Source: CBDCWT01 sp965223305 (lineage in GTDB: Bacteria > Planctomycetota > Planctomycetia > Pirellulales > Pirellulaceae). From it: a DNA stretch of 64,000 nucleotides. The notes beneath the pieces are model-generated. The model had not been told where the DNA came from, ran no database searches, and saw only the letters and a program-made list of their open reading frames with translations. Position 1 is the first letter of the stretch, and every line of letters starts with the position of its first letter. Of the stretch, positions 26,656-37,367 are shown piece by piece. The translations under genes and the position numbers were made by a program. Location of the stretch: positions 1-64,000 of the forward strand of contig CBDCWT010000013.1 in NCBI GenBank assembly GCA_965223305.1, written 5' to 3'.

Positions 26656-27032
26656 CAGCCGACATTCCAGAAGCTACGGCTCAACGCCAGCAGATCGGGA
26701 AGGGGCTGCCCTTTCACGTGCACTCGCATGCGAGCGCCGGCGGCGTCCTCCCATTCGATCACACACTCTGGCGGCGAGACCAATGGCGACGACGGGAGTT
26801 CAACAAATGTCGACGCCGGTGGACTGCCGCCCACGCGCTTCTTTAGCGAGTAATAGTCGAGCTTCAAAGCCCGAGCTGTCACATGGAGGCCGTGCGTCGC
26901 TGCTAGCTTGCTGGCCGCCTTCCAAAGCCGTTCTGGAATTCGTTCGCCCACGGCTCGTGTCTTCCTCCAGGCTGCGAATCGTTGAGCTAAGCGAGCAAGC
27001 GGTGCGGGTATTGGCAACTTCTGCCCAGGCAT
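26655..27032 (-). CDS. tnpA: IS66-family TnpA (Orf1)
   Basis: A 125-residue protein with the helix-turn-helix style of IS66 Orf1 (RIPERLWKAASKLAATHGLHVTARALKLDYYSLKKR) followed by a short loosely conserved tail (CVIEWEDAAGARMRVHVKG). It binds the element ends or assists the transposase. It is the first gene of the IS66 operon and overlaps tnpB. Confidence 0.8.
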   Translation of the reverse strand: MPGQKLPIPAPLARLAQRFAAWRKTRAVGERIPERLWKAASKLAATHGLHVTARALKLDYYSLKKRVGGSPPASTFVELPSSPLVSPPECVIEWEDAAGARMRVHVKGQPLPDLLALSRSFWNVG

Positions 27033-27082
27033 GGACTGTCCTCCGCGATTCGGAAAACAGTCACGCTAGCACACCCCTCGAA

Positions 27083-27229
27083 GGTTTCCGGCACGCTTGC
27101 CGAAAGCACTCGGTCTTTGAGAACTTCTCGAATGCTCGCCGCTGTTAAGATATCCGCGAACGGAAGTCCTTCGTTGCGCACAAAGCGGGCGCGCATCGCA
27201 TCCAAGCTCGACATTAGAATCGCCTTCAA
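27083..27229 (-). pseudogene. IS4-type transposase remnant, N-terminal part
   Basis: Reads MSSLDAMRARFVRNEGLPFA and DILTAASIREVLKDRV before the IS66 right end. The N-terminus of IS4-type transposases from planctomycetes has this LPFADxLT...I...L pattern. The matching middle part is at 21590-21939, on the other side of the IS66. The gene was thus cut in two by that insertion. Confidence 0.6.
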
Positions 27230-27623
27230 TTGGTCGCGATTCCAACCGCCTGCTTAAATGCAAGCAGGTCCCTCTTAGGCAGAAACGCGGGGGTGAATGG
27301 ACGCCTTCGGTCGGTCGACATGAATGCCGCCGAAGGCTGTGCTTTGCTGGTGATCGTGACTAGACGCTACATCAATCCTATGCAGTCAGCGCTCGACGAG
27401 GACGACTCCGGTGCCGGAAACAAGCCCCTGCCAGCAGCGATGGCTTCACCTGGCCGCTGAGTTTCAAATTCAGAGTTGCACAGGAGATACGCGCAAAGCT
27501 ACTGCCATTCGTCGAAAAGACCGATGCGGTTGCGGCGGCGTCAAACTGCTGGGGAGCAGTTGTCCTAGTTTGTTCGATCCCTTCGCCGATCCCAGGACGT
27601 GCCATCACTATCGGAATTAATCG
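27230..27623. other. Gene-free spacer between the IS nest and IS200
   Basis: No supported gene. It contains a small inverted repeat near 27250-27275 (CCTGCTT...AAGCAGG), which may be the true end of the IS4 remnant, and otherwise only short frames. Confidence 0.4.
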
Positions 27624-28240
27624 ACCACGGCCATAGGCCGTGGCTTTGGCCTGCCCCGCCAAGCGGGGCGTTTACGTAATGAAAGCCCCGCTGGGGCTGT
27701 TGTGGTTAGGTTACTCGAACAGTTGACCCTGTCCCTTGTCCCAGTTTTCCTGCTCGCGAATGTATCGGCGCACGGCAGCCTCATCGCGGCCAACCGTGCT
27801 CACCCAATATCCCGGCGCCCAAAAGTGGAGTCCGGTCATTCGCCGCTCGTTAAGCAGTTCCCGATGGACTCGCACAGCGCTTTTCCCTTTCAGGAACCTC
27901 GATTATGAACGACACCGAGTATTTCGGCGGAATCTTGAGACACGCATGCACGTGATCCGGCATCGCGTGCCCCTCAAGCAATTCAACTCCTTTCTGCTGA
28001 CACAGATCCCGCAAAATCCTCCCTATCGCAGAACGCAACTTGCCGTAGATCACCTTCCTACGGTACTTTGGGATAAACACGATGTGGTATTTGCACTCCC
28101 AACGGACGTGCGACAAAGATTCGAACGTTTCCATGCGCTCGTTCTCCTTTGCCCAGCGGGGCTCTCGGAGAAGGAGCGTATTTTATTCACGCCGGATCGG
28201 CAGAGCCTATCAGGGTCGCACGGCCATAGGCCGTGGGTTT
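27624..28240 (-). mobile_element. IS200-type insertion sequence
   Basis: A one-gene element bounded by subterminal palindromes CACGGCCATAGGCCGTG at about 27625-27641 and 28219-28235. IS200 elements use such hairpins as single-stranded recognition sites. The left end also holds GCCCCGC/GCGGGGC hairpins at about 27654-27690, likely insulating terminators. Confidence 0.7.
27711..28134 (-). pseudogene. tnpA: IS200 TnpA (Y1 HUH transposase), frameshifted
   Basis: Starts METFESLSHVRWECKYHIVFIPKYRRK and keeps the HUH motif HAMPDHVHACLKIPP. After SFIIE one extra base throws the frame; the other frame continues as FLKGKSAVRVHRELLNERRM, then TGLHFWAPGYWVSTVGRDEA and AVRRYIREQE with the catalytic Tyr, stopping at 27711. 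Total length would be the normal ~140 residues. As written the Tyr is lost, so the copy is inactive unless the base is a sequence error. Confidence 0.85.
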
Positions 28241-28300
28241 AGCACGGACTAAGTTTTCGATAGAATGTCTGTCAGTTGTCCGGTTGACTTGAGGGTCGCC

Positions 28301-29117
28301 ATGAGGGAGATCGTGCTTACAGACTGGGGGCACTTCATTCAAACGGTCAGCGAACTTGCGGGCGTGTCTGCTTTCCGTACGCCCTTTCTCTTCCGTGGGC
28401 AGGTAAGCCGGGCGTGGAGCCTGCAGCCGAAAATCGCACGGGCCTTGCAGCTAGAAATAAATGACGCCATGGCCAATCGCATCGAGAAAGAGGCCTTGCG
28501 CAAATTCCGGCGAGAGGCGCATCTAGGGACCGATCTGCATTCGCTACCGCACAACGAGGACAGAATTGGCTGGTGGTCGCTGATGCAACGGCGCGCCAAC
28601 GAGGTTGCTTGACTGGAGTCGGTCCGCCGTCGTCGCCGCCTATTTTGCCGTATCTGGCATGTGGGAGTGCGATGGCGCAGTCTGGGTCCTTCATATCCAC
28701 CGTGTGTTCGAAACCCAGCGGGACTTTCTACTTCAAAGTGGAGTCGATGGTTCCGAGTCGCTACTGATCCCGAGCGACGAACGCGTATTCTCGGTCAGTC
28801 TTGACATGAAGTTTGACCGCGCCGTAGCCCAACAAGGTTCATTCACTGTCTCTAGTCACGTGCGAACCGACCATGCCGAGATATTGCGAAAACGAGACGG
28901 CGCCTTGGAGAAGCTAGTTGTTCCCGCTAGTCTGAAAGCACAGTTTCTTAAACAACTGCAGCTTCTTAACATCACCGGCAGCGCTCTCTTCCCGGGGCTC
29001 GACGGTTGGGGCCGAACAGTGGATGACCTAGTTAGGCTGCAGGCATCTGCGTGTGCAGGCATTCACAAAGCAAATGCTGACGACAACCAGTCAACCACCG
29101 CACGCGACTCCACTTGA
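28301..29117 (+). pseudogene. FRG-domain protein, frameshifted
   Basis: The first frame reads EIVLTDWGHFIQTVSELAGV and SAFRTPFLFRGQVSRAWSLQPK, ending early in RRANEVA. The second frame picks up GAPTRLLDWSRSAVVAAYFAV, the classical middle of an FRG domain (FRGQ...PTRLLDW), and continues to 29117. The break lies near 28583-28590 (ATGCAACGG). FRG proteins are found near defence and mobile genes, but their activity is unknown. The start at 28301 is an ATG after a weak GAGGG; an earlier ATG at 28265 abuts the IS200 end. Confidence 0.75.
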
Positions 29118-29408
29118 CCGTTCAACTAGCTGCCCAACCACACACCTTTCTGGCAGTGAGCGAAATGAGTCGCCAAGCTACACCTTAACTCGTTTCTTGC
29201 CAACTGTCGGGCGAGTAGCAGCGAGTTGCGCGGCTGGCTGAGCAAGTTGCCAGCCACCACTCAACGGTGTTTGCAACTTGCCACGAAGTTCGCTGACGTA
29301 ATCCTACTGCTTTCCGACCATGTGACGGCCTTAGGGAAGGAAGGACACGGCGAGTCGTAAGGCGGCTACTCCTGGCCGTGCTCGTTTGATTCTATGAGCT
29401 TCAGCAGC

Positions 29409-29438
29409 CGACAAAAAAAGCCCGACCATCAAACGGCC
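29409..29438 (-). terminator. Intrinsic terminator downstream of tRNA-Cys
   Basis: On the minus strand GCCCGGCCG and GGTCGGGC enclose a short loop and are followed by TTTTTTT. It lies about 57 bases past the tRNA 3' end. Confidence 0.8.
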
Positions 29439-29494
29439 GGGCCAATCTGCTGTGTTTTTGGAGTGTCGACGTTCGAGAATCGCCCTAAGTCTAG

Positions 29495-29566
29495 AGGCGC
29501 CGCCGGGATTCGAACCCGGGATGGCGGATTTGCAATCCGCTGCCTTAGCCGCTTGGCTACGGCGCC
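29495..29566 (-). tRNA. tRNA-Cys (GCA anticodon)
   Basis: A 72-base cloverleaf. The acceptor arms GGCGCCG and CGGCGCC pair, followed by discriminator U. The anticodon loop reads TTGCAAA with anticodon GCA, the T loop is GGTTCGAATC, and the D loop AGCCAAGCGGCTAAGGC. CCA is not encoded. A terminator follows, so it is transcribed alone. Confidence 0.95.
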
Positions 29567-29849
29567 TTGTGGATCACCAAAGTCGCACTCGGCAGACTTC
29601 GCACCGGCCCCCCAAACCACTCGTCGTTAGCCCCTAACACATTAGCACAGCAGGCCCGCTGTGGGCTATTCTACAGGCCCCGACTGTGGTGCAAAGTCCA
29701 AAAAGTTCCCGCCCCGAGCGAGAACCCGCGATATTCGAGACGACCTTCGGTTTCTGGGGGCGTCGCCTTCACCTACAATAACTTGGCGAATCAACCTCGA
29801 CTCCGTTGGCCCATCAGCGCGGTTACTTCGATGGTTTAGGCCCAGCTGA

Positions 29850-31448
29850 ATGCGGACGCCCTCTCATCGTCTACCCGGGACTCGGTTCCTGACCCGCCTG
29901 CCGAAGCAATTGGCGGCCATAAATCCCTTTGGGGGGGATTGCCAACCGTCTCGCGTATCGCTCTGGCAAAAAGGCCGGCCAACTCTTCCCTTTCCCCATC
30001 CGTGGAATTACCAGCGGCCCATAGACATTCTGGAATCCTACTTTTGGCGGGCCGACGAAGAAACCGGTCCAGGACGACACAATCGGTATCTCGATATCCC
30101 CGGCTTCCCGCCCGTGCTCGTCACCCGTGACCCCGGTCTGATCCGCGCGATTCTCGCCGCCACAGGCGATCGCGACGGGCAGTTCGATCGCGACACTCTA
30201 CCCTCAACCGGAATCGCTCGGGCAACAGGACAAGATACCCTGCTTTTCGGCAATGGTTCTCTGTGGCGACGACACCGGAAAGTGTCTGCCGCGCCTTTCG
30301 GCAAGACGGCGCTTTTTCAAATCGACGTCTTCTGCGAGTTCGAAGACAAGTTCCGCAGCACGGCGCGACAACGACTCGCGGTACTGCGGAAGCACCTGTC
30401 GCAAGCAGAGTCGTCGCAGCTTCAAATCGCCGTGGAACCTGAGATCAAAGCGCTGATGTTGGAAATGCTGGTCAGTTGTTTTTTTGGTGCCGAGATCGAC
30501 GATCGAGAACTTCGAGAGGTCTATGTCCCTGCCGTAGAACGCGTGATCGACTACATCGTACAAGATACCGTGACCAACCGATGGGGACTGCCCCGTTCGC
30601 TGCTGGCGCGATTCAGCCAGCGACACGCCCAAGCCTGCCGCGATTTTGAGACCTTCGACGAGCTGACCGAGCGAGTGCTCGCCAGCCGATCCAGTGGACG
30701 CGGATTGTGGAAGAAACTTCGCTCAGAGGCCCCCGACGCAGCCTTGCGGAATAACATCAAGGTCTTTCTAGCGGGTGCTCTGGAGGCCACGACGTCGTAT
30801 GCCACCTGGGCGATCTCTCATCTGGCGAGAAACCAAGCCTGGCAGGAAAAGGTCTTTCACGAAGTCGAAACAATGGCGGACTATTCACCCGACCAACTCG
30901 CTTCGGCTCGACACCTGGGAGCCGTGCTTGACGAAACGCTCCGGTTGACGCCCTCACTCTACTTCCTGCCGCGGAAGGCGACGGCATCGACCCGCGTGCA
31001 GACCGCGGATGGTCGTGAGATGCTGATTCCGGAGGACACACACATCTTGCTGGACGTCTGGCATGCCAACCGTCACGCCGATCATTGGGGAGAAGCGGTT
31101 ACGGGTTCCGCTGCAACAGAATTCGCGCCGGAACGCTGGGAGAAACTCGCAGCGCAGCATGGGCACTCCAAGGAGCATCTTCACTTCGGATTCGGGCACG
31201 GTCCGCGAGTTTGTCCGGGCAAACACCTTGGTCAACTGGAAGTCGCTTTGGTCGTTGGTGTCTTTGTTAAGTTGTTCCGCTTTCGTGCGGTTCATCCACA
31301 GGCCGACTTCAAGGCCGGCGTCTCCACCAAGCCTGCCGATGGCACTCTGGTCGAATTGGAGCTCCGAGAACCATCGGCTGGAATGACAACCGAAGCGGAA
31401 TGGGATGAGATCATGAAGACTCACACACCCGATGCGAGACAGCCTTGA
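29850..31448 (+). CDS. Cytochrome P450
   Basis: A 532-residue heme monooxygenase. In order: the I-helix motif AGALEATTSYA, the ExxR motif in DETLRLTPS, the substrate-facing KATASTRVQT, and the heme loop FGFGHGPRVCPGKHLGQ with the cysteine ligand. P450s insert one oxygen atom into a substrate, which is not identifiable here. No N-terminal membrane anchor is obvious. The ATG at 29850 is the first in a clear frame. No ferredoxin or reductase partner is next to it; the neighbours are a tRNA and a small unknown gene. Confidence 0.9.
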   Translation: MRTPSHRLPGTRFLTRLPKQLAAINPFGGDCQPSRVSLWQKGRPTLPFPHPWNYQRPIDILESYFWRADEETGPGRHNRYLDIPGFPPVLVTRDPGLIRAILAATGDRDGQFDRDTLPSTGIARATGQDTLLFGNGSLWRRHRKVSAAPFGKTALFQIDVFCEFEDKFRSTARQRLAVLRKHLSQAESSQLQIAVEPEIKALMLEMLVSCFFGAEIDDRELREVYVPAVERVIDYIVQDTVTNRWGLPRSLLARFSQRHAQACRDFETFDELTERVLASRSSGRGLWKKLRSEAPDAALRNNIKVFLAGALEATTSYATWAISHLARNQAWQEKVFHEVETMADYSPDQLASARHLGAVLDETLRLTPSLYFLPRKATASTRVQTADGREMLIPEDTHILLDVWHANRHADHWGEAVTGSAATEFAPERWEKLAAQHGHSKEHLHFGFGHGPRVCPGKHLGQLEVALVVGVFVKLFRFRAVHPQADFKAGVSTKPADGTLVELELREPSAGMTTEAEWDEIMKTHTPDARQP

Positions 31449-31690
31449 GGAAGGATCCGATTGCGGACAAGAATGTCTGCCGGGATTGCCTATCTCCCCT
31501 AGCATCTTAGTCGGCTGACGATCGAGACCGAAGTACAAAAAACTGCGGGTACATTCTGCCCCGTTCTGTGTTTGTTCTTGTGGTGAAGTGGGTTCACAAA
31601 GTACAGGAGGTTTCTCTCAGTACCGATATAGATCAAGCCGAATCGTCAAGCTCTGGGCAGCTATCGAACCAACCTGTGAGGACGATCAGC

Positions 31691-32026
31691 ATGAAATGTA
31701 CCGACCTAGCTGGACGGATCGAGCAACTCCGACCTGCTGCCTCGGCTCGGGACGTCGCGCGTCTCTGTTTGCTGCTGGCCAATTCATCGCAGAACATCGA
31801 TCAGCTCTCCGATGACGGGGCGCTCGCCGACGCCTGGCACGAGGCCGATCTGCGGATGCGGGCCGCCACCGATCAACACGCGGCCATCACCGAAGAGCTC
31901 GAACGCCTTCCACTTTCTGACCTTTCCCAACTAACCGAGAAGGAAGTTGCACAACTCATCCGAACCCTGAAAATCCAAAGCCAAGTTCTGCGGCTGTATG
32001 TTGGTTCTCCGGCGCAAGACCGCTGA
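31691..32026 (+). CDS. Hypothetical 111-residue helical protein
   Basis: Not recognised. The ATG at 31691 has GTGAGGA about 9 bases upstream. The sequence is helical and charged (GRIEQLRPAASARDVARLCLLLANSSQNIDQL; ITEELERLPLSDLSQLTEKEVAQLIRTLKIQSQVLRLY), suggesting a small coiled-coil adaptor. No membrane segment or signal peptide. Confidence 0.6.
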   Translation: MKCTDLAGRIEQLRPAASARDVARLCLLLANSSQNIDQLSDDGALADAWHEADLRMRAATDQHAAITEELERLPLSDLSQLTEKEVAQLIRTLKIQSQVLRLYVGSPAQDR

Positions 32027-32448
32027 ATGCCTTAACTAGGCATCCAACAGATGTTGCCAGCGCACCGGAAAATTAACAGGCTGGTAAAACTCGGGGAACT
32101 CACCTTACTGATCTGAGGAATCCCCCCAGCGGGTCGAATCGGCGAAACTGGATCTACGTCCCGCCGTCCGTCACCCGAACAACCGGTTTGACTGAACGAG
32201 ACCTATGTGCACGTTGCGCTCCCACGCACACCAGACCACCCTGCGACGTTGCCGAGACAGTTCCCTCCCTTCCCGGACGATCGCTGCGGACCGCCTAACC
32301 AGATCCCGGCTGTAGCGGATACGCGCGACTTCGGCCCTTTGGCCGCGTCGCTAAGCTAGACTTTGTAAACGCTCGAGCGGCGACAACACTGATCACCGCC
32401 CGACCGAGCCGCTGGAAATATCCCTGAACCGGGTGAGTACGCAGACCA
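32027..32448. other. Gene-free spacer before the pseudopilin gene
   Basis: No coding frame and no recognised repeat. A promoter for the pseudopilin gene is expected here but none was identified. Confidence 0.4.
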
Positions 32449-32769
32449 ATGCGACGTCAATCCAAACGCGGTTTTTCGCTACTCGAGATGCTGGCAGTCG
32501 TGACGCTGATTGGCATCATCGGCGCCATCATCGTGCCACGAATCAGCGGACAGGCCTTCGATGCCAAGAAGAAGGTGTGTCACCAATACAAGGCAGACAT
32601 CAACACGGCGCTAGATCGCTATTGGTTCGACAACGGCGCGTGGGCCACCGCCTTGTCGGACATCGAAAACAACAACTACTATCCGGAATCAATTCCCAAT
32701 TGCCCTGTCGACGGCGTGCCTTACACGATCGACGCCACGACACACCGGATTCAGGGTCACGCCCACTAG
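32449..32769 (+). CDS. Type IV pilin-like / GspG-like pseudopilin
   Basis: The 106-residue protein begins RRQSKRGFSLLEMLAVVTLIGIIGAIIVPRI: the prepilin peptidase site G|FSLLE, with the conserved Glu at +5 of the mature protein and a hydrophobic helix. The C-terminal globular part is short, with two cysteines (VCHQYK, NCPVDG) that may form a disulfide. It would be inserted in the inner membrane and assembled into a pseudopilus or a type IV pilus. The PilT retraction ATPase is encoded just downstream on the opposite strand, which fits a pilus or secretion context. Confidence 0.8.
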   Translation: MRRQSKRGFSLLEMLAVVTLIGIIGAIIVPRISGQAFDAKKKVCHQYKADINTALDRYWFDNGAWATALSDIENNNYYPESIPNCPVDGVPYTIDATTHRIQGHAH

Positions 32770-33160
32770 GCTGAGACGAAGGAGTGTTGGTTGTAGTGGA
32801 AACCGTGGGCTAACGCCCAGCGGCTGATCTTGTAGCGCGGGCTCGGACATCATGTTGATCCTGTAAATCCTGTCAAAAGATAGAAGACAGGATCAACCAG
32901 GATGGAAGAGACAGATTCCGCAGTAGGATGCCCCATCACACCCACCGCGACATCGTTGTAAGACGTTCGGGAGGGCGAGGCTCCGGCCGAGCCGTTCGCC
33001 CACGGATCGGTCGTGTTGACTCTACTTGTGGCGGACGGCACACGGAGTGTGCCTGCTACATTGATCGGCGTACGTTTACGGTGAAAACCGTGGGCTAACG
33101 CCCAGCGGCTGATTTTGTCGCGCGGTCCCCGGACATCCTGTCGATCCTGTCACTTCCGGC
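32770..33160. repeat. Cluster of intergenic repeats between pseudopilin and pilT
   Basis: Holds two copies of the ACCGTGGGCTAACGCCCAGC repeat (32801-32829 and 33087-33113), the ATCCTGTAAATCCTGTCAA type (about 32860-32890 and 33137-33155), the GGGAGGGCGAGGCTCC type (32966-32994), and GACGGCACACGGAGTGTGCC (33034-33060). These four families recur together at 49.9-50.1 and 62.8-63.3 kb. Confidence 0.8.
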
Positions 33161-34261
<1,101 letters not shown>

Positions 34262-34342
34262 GCGAGTTGCGACCTGTAGTTCGAATGTGTGTATGGTCCG
34301 GTTGGCTCAGCCCTTGCGACGCGCGGAAATTCGCTGCGTCTA

Positions 34343-34519
34343 ACCCGAATTATTCATGAGCGATCTGCTGCGAGGTCGTAAGTCCATCCGTGGCTTCGTC
34401 ATGCTTCACAATTCTCCCTCGACGTATTGCTTCAATACGCCTGCGGAAGAAATTGCTTGCCTTCCTTGCCACGAACGTACCTACAACCTCTCGCGACGAT
34501 CTTCATGAATAGTCCGGGC
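34343..34519. mobile_element. TA-flanked MITE, copy 1
   Basis: A 177-bp element with ends ACCCGAATTATTCATGA / TCATGAATAGTCCGGGC (inverted), flanked by TA on each side (34341-34342 and 34520-34521). Inner arms also pair (GAGGTCGTAAG with CTTACAACCTC-type), so the whole element folds as one long imperfect hairpin. No coding capacity. TA duplication is that of IS630/Tc1-mariner transposases. Confidence 0.8.
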
Positions 34520-34521
34520 TA

Positions 34522-34830
34522 AAGCATCCATGTGCCTGTCAACGGGCGTTCCTGCAGTGGCTGCCTGTCATGGGTGTCCGCGGGGCTGCTAACTTACGGA
34601 CATACTGAGAGGAAATCCCACGATCACACTCCTGGCTTGCCGTGTACGGCAGATGTCTTGAGAAAGCATACCTCGCAACTCAGCAGAGACGTCCCCAGAA
34701 ACATGGCGCGGCGACGACCGCTGTAGCGATTGTAACGATGACAACCGTGCTGCCGGCAACGAAAGGGCAGGTTTCCGCGTGCTACGCTTGCAGACGTCGC
34801 AGTGTTCTTTCTGTCCACCAGAGGTTGATC
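34522..34830. other. Gene-free spacer before the spermidine-synthase-like gene
   Basis: Open frames extend through this stretch but have no plausible start with a ribosome site. No repeat beyond the MITE is recognised. Confidence 0.4.
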
Positions 34831-36918
34831 ATGCCGCCCCCGCCTCGACAGCCCCTGACTCGGGTCCGCATGACCGGCTGGTTTGCACTCACCACGCTGG
34901 TGAGCGCGTTCTTGGTCTTTCAAGTCCAGCCGGTAATCAGCAAGACAGTCTTACCATGGTTCGGGGGAACGCCAGCCGTCTGGACCACAGCCATGCTGTT
35001 CTTCCAGGTGCTGCTGTTTGCGGGCTATGCCTACGCCCACCTGTCGACGCGCTGGCTAAGCCCCAAGTTGCAAGGGGCGCTACACTTTTCGATGTTGGCC
35101 GCCGCTTTGTTGTTGCTGCCGATCACACCGGACCCCGTTTGGCGCCCCCAGGGAAATCGAGCACCCGCCCTACAGCTGCTACTCATCCTGCTGGCCAACG
35201 TCGGTCTGCCCTACTTCTTGTTGTCATCGACCGGCCCCTTGGTCCAGGCATGGTTTAGTCGCCAGCTGCCCGGCCGTTCGCCATACCGACTTTACGCTTT
35301 GTCCAACGCTGGGTCGCTCGTGGCGCTGATCACCTATCCATTCGTGGTTGAACCAGTGCTGTCAACGGGCAGCCAGGGAGTTATCTGGTCACTGGGATTC
35401 TGCCTCTTTGCCGTTGCGTGTGCCTATCTGGCGGCCCGGCTCTGGTCTGTTCCCGACGAGTGCTCGATCGGGGAACACGACAGCAGTAGTTCGGCAGGTA
35501 CTCCAGCCTGGACAGACTACCTGACTTGGTTGTTACTCCCCGCGCTCGCTTCGGCCACGCTGTTGGCCACGACGAATCATCTCTGCCAAGATATTGCCGT
35601 CATCCCCTTTCTGTGGGTTCTGCCGTTAAGCCTCTATCTCTTGACGTTCATCATCTGCTTTGACCGGGAACAGTGGTATGCGCGGGGGCTGTGCGGGGGC
35701 GTGGCAGCTTTGTCGATCACCGGACTCTGCCCTGATGACTGAAAAAGGCCTCTACGTGCAGCTGGTCATCGAAGTCGTCGCTTATCTGTCGGTGCTGTTC
35801 TGGGTTTGCATGGTGTGCCACGGCGAGCTCGCTCGCAGCAAGCCCGAACCTCAACGACTGACGAGCTTCTACCTGATGACTGCTGGAGGAGGGGCTTTGG
35901 GTGGCGTCGTTTGTCGCCGTTCTCTGCCCCTTGTTGTTCACGACCCACTGGGAGATGAACCTCTCCCTGGTGATCGCGGCGGCGCTGAGCTTGGCCGTGC
36001 TGCTACACGAGGCACACCGCCGGTGGCTGGGGGGCTCATGGAGACGCCGGCTGATCGGAGGACTGGTCGCCGCCGCGGTACTGATCTATGTCGGTATCAT
36101 TCAGCTCGGCGACCCCGGCCGTGGAGAATTCGTCTCGATCCGAAACTTCTACGGTGTACTCCACGTAGGCCATGATGTGCGTCGCGGTGGTACTCTACTC
36201 GTCCACGGCCGAACGACGCACGGCTTTCAGTTTGCAGATGCTGAACGACAACAACAACCCACAGCGTACTACGGTCCCCGCAGCGGAATTGGAGTCACCT
36301 TCGAGAACCTGCGTTCTCCGCGCCGCACCCTCCGCGTGGGCGCCGTCGGGCTAGGCGTGGGGGACTATCGCCACCTACGGTCAGCCTGGAGATTACTTCC
36401 GCTTCTACGAGATCAACCCGGCCGTGGTCGACGTGGCAGATCAGCACTTTACCTTCTTGTCGGGTTGTCTCGCCGACACGGAGGTTGTGCTGGGCGATGC
36501 CCGCCTCTCGCTCGAACGGGAGCCGCCGCAACGGTTCGATCTACTAGTACTGGACGCATTCAGCAGCGACTCGATACCCGCACACCTACTGACTCGCGAA
36601 GCACTGCAAATCTACCAGCGGCACTTAACCACAGACGGTGTGATCGCAATTCACATCAGCAACCGAAATCTGGAGCTAGACCCGGTCGTGGCTCGGCTCG
36701 CGAACGACAGCCGGCTAGACTGTGTGCGGGTGTTGAGCCGTGCCGATCGAGCAACCGCCACGTTTTATGCCAACTGGATGCTCTTAACGAGAAACCAACA
36801 GTTCCTGCACAAGCCAGCAATCGCTGCCCTCGCCCATACGCCGCGGTTCGTCACTGACCGCGCGCCGCTGTGGACCGATCAGTTTAACAACCTGTTTCAG
36901 ATCTTGAGGGTGTACTAG
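34831..36918 (+). pseudogene. Membrane-fused spermidine-synthase-like protein, three +1 frameshifts
   Basis: The protein would have ~695 residues: an N-terminal multi-helix membrane part (MTGWFALTTLVSAFLVFQVQ, then many hydrophobic spans) and a C-terminal Rossmann-like part (LRVGAVGLGVG, the SAM or decarboxylated-SAM loop, and DLLVLDAFSSDSIPAHLLT, the active-site region). This is the layout of 'spermidine synthase-like' membrane proteins. The reading frame changes near 35729-35731 (CCC), 35905-35910 and 36356-36360 (GGGGG); each change is +1 and all three together restore the frame. As written no full product is made. The start ATG at 34831 has GAGG upstream. Confidence 0.8.
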
Positions 36919-37367
36919 GCTTTGTCGGAAGAGCCCTCAACCTAGCCTGTCCCGCATCTGACGGGAGGGCGACGCTCCTGCGGAGCCGTTTTCTCCACGT
37001 ACGATTGGTGTCGTGCAGCCTTTAACCTAGCGCGTGATTTCGTCCTTCTTCACTCTCCCCTCGGGGAGAGTCGGCCCGAAGGGCGGGAGAGGGGGGGCCG
37101 TCCCGGGCGCGACGCGTCGTTTCGCTAGGGAACCGTGGGCTAACGCCCAGCGGCTGATTTGCAGCGTAGGGGTAGGCCAGTCATCAGCCGGAATGCGTTA
37201 GCATCCGGTTTTGGGATGAACCGTGGGCTAACGCCCAGCGGCTGATTTGGAGCGAGCCGAACTCGCCAGAGTTGGGCGGATTGTATGAAAAGCAAGCTGC
37301 CCAGCCCGCGAGCGGGAGGGTGAGGTGGATGTCCCCAGCCCGACTAAACAGAGCCAGACGTCGAGCG
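36919..37367. repeat. Repeat cluster with an empty MITE target site
   Basis: Contains a CTCTCCCCTCGGGGAGAGT palindrome (about 37052-37075), two copies of ACCGTGGGCTAACGCCCAGC (37132 and 37220), the CGAACTCGCCAGAG repeat (37251-37289), and CATCAGCCGGAATGCGTTAG followed by CATCCGGTT (37178-37206). The last is the same sequence, uninterrupted, that carries the MITE at 51801-51976. Confidence 0.8.

Larger units (their letters stand above)
21940..27075 (-). mobile_element. IS66-family element, interrupted
   Basis: The element contains tnpA, tnpB and tnpC in the IS66 order. Ends are set by a 7-bp direct repeat CCTCGAA (21933-21939 and 27076-27082), close to the 8-bp target duplication of this family; the terminal inverted repeat is weak, sharing only GCTAGC. 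Without the 2,500-bp insertion inside tnpC it would be 2,636 bp, a usual IS66 length. Because tnpC is split, it cannot transpose on its own. Confidence 0.7.

Noticed and set aside
29409..29640. CRISPR-like direct repeats around the tRNA
   Set aside because: The repeated pieces are tRNA arms and a terminator hairpin.
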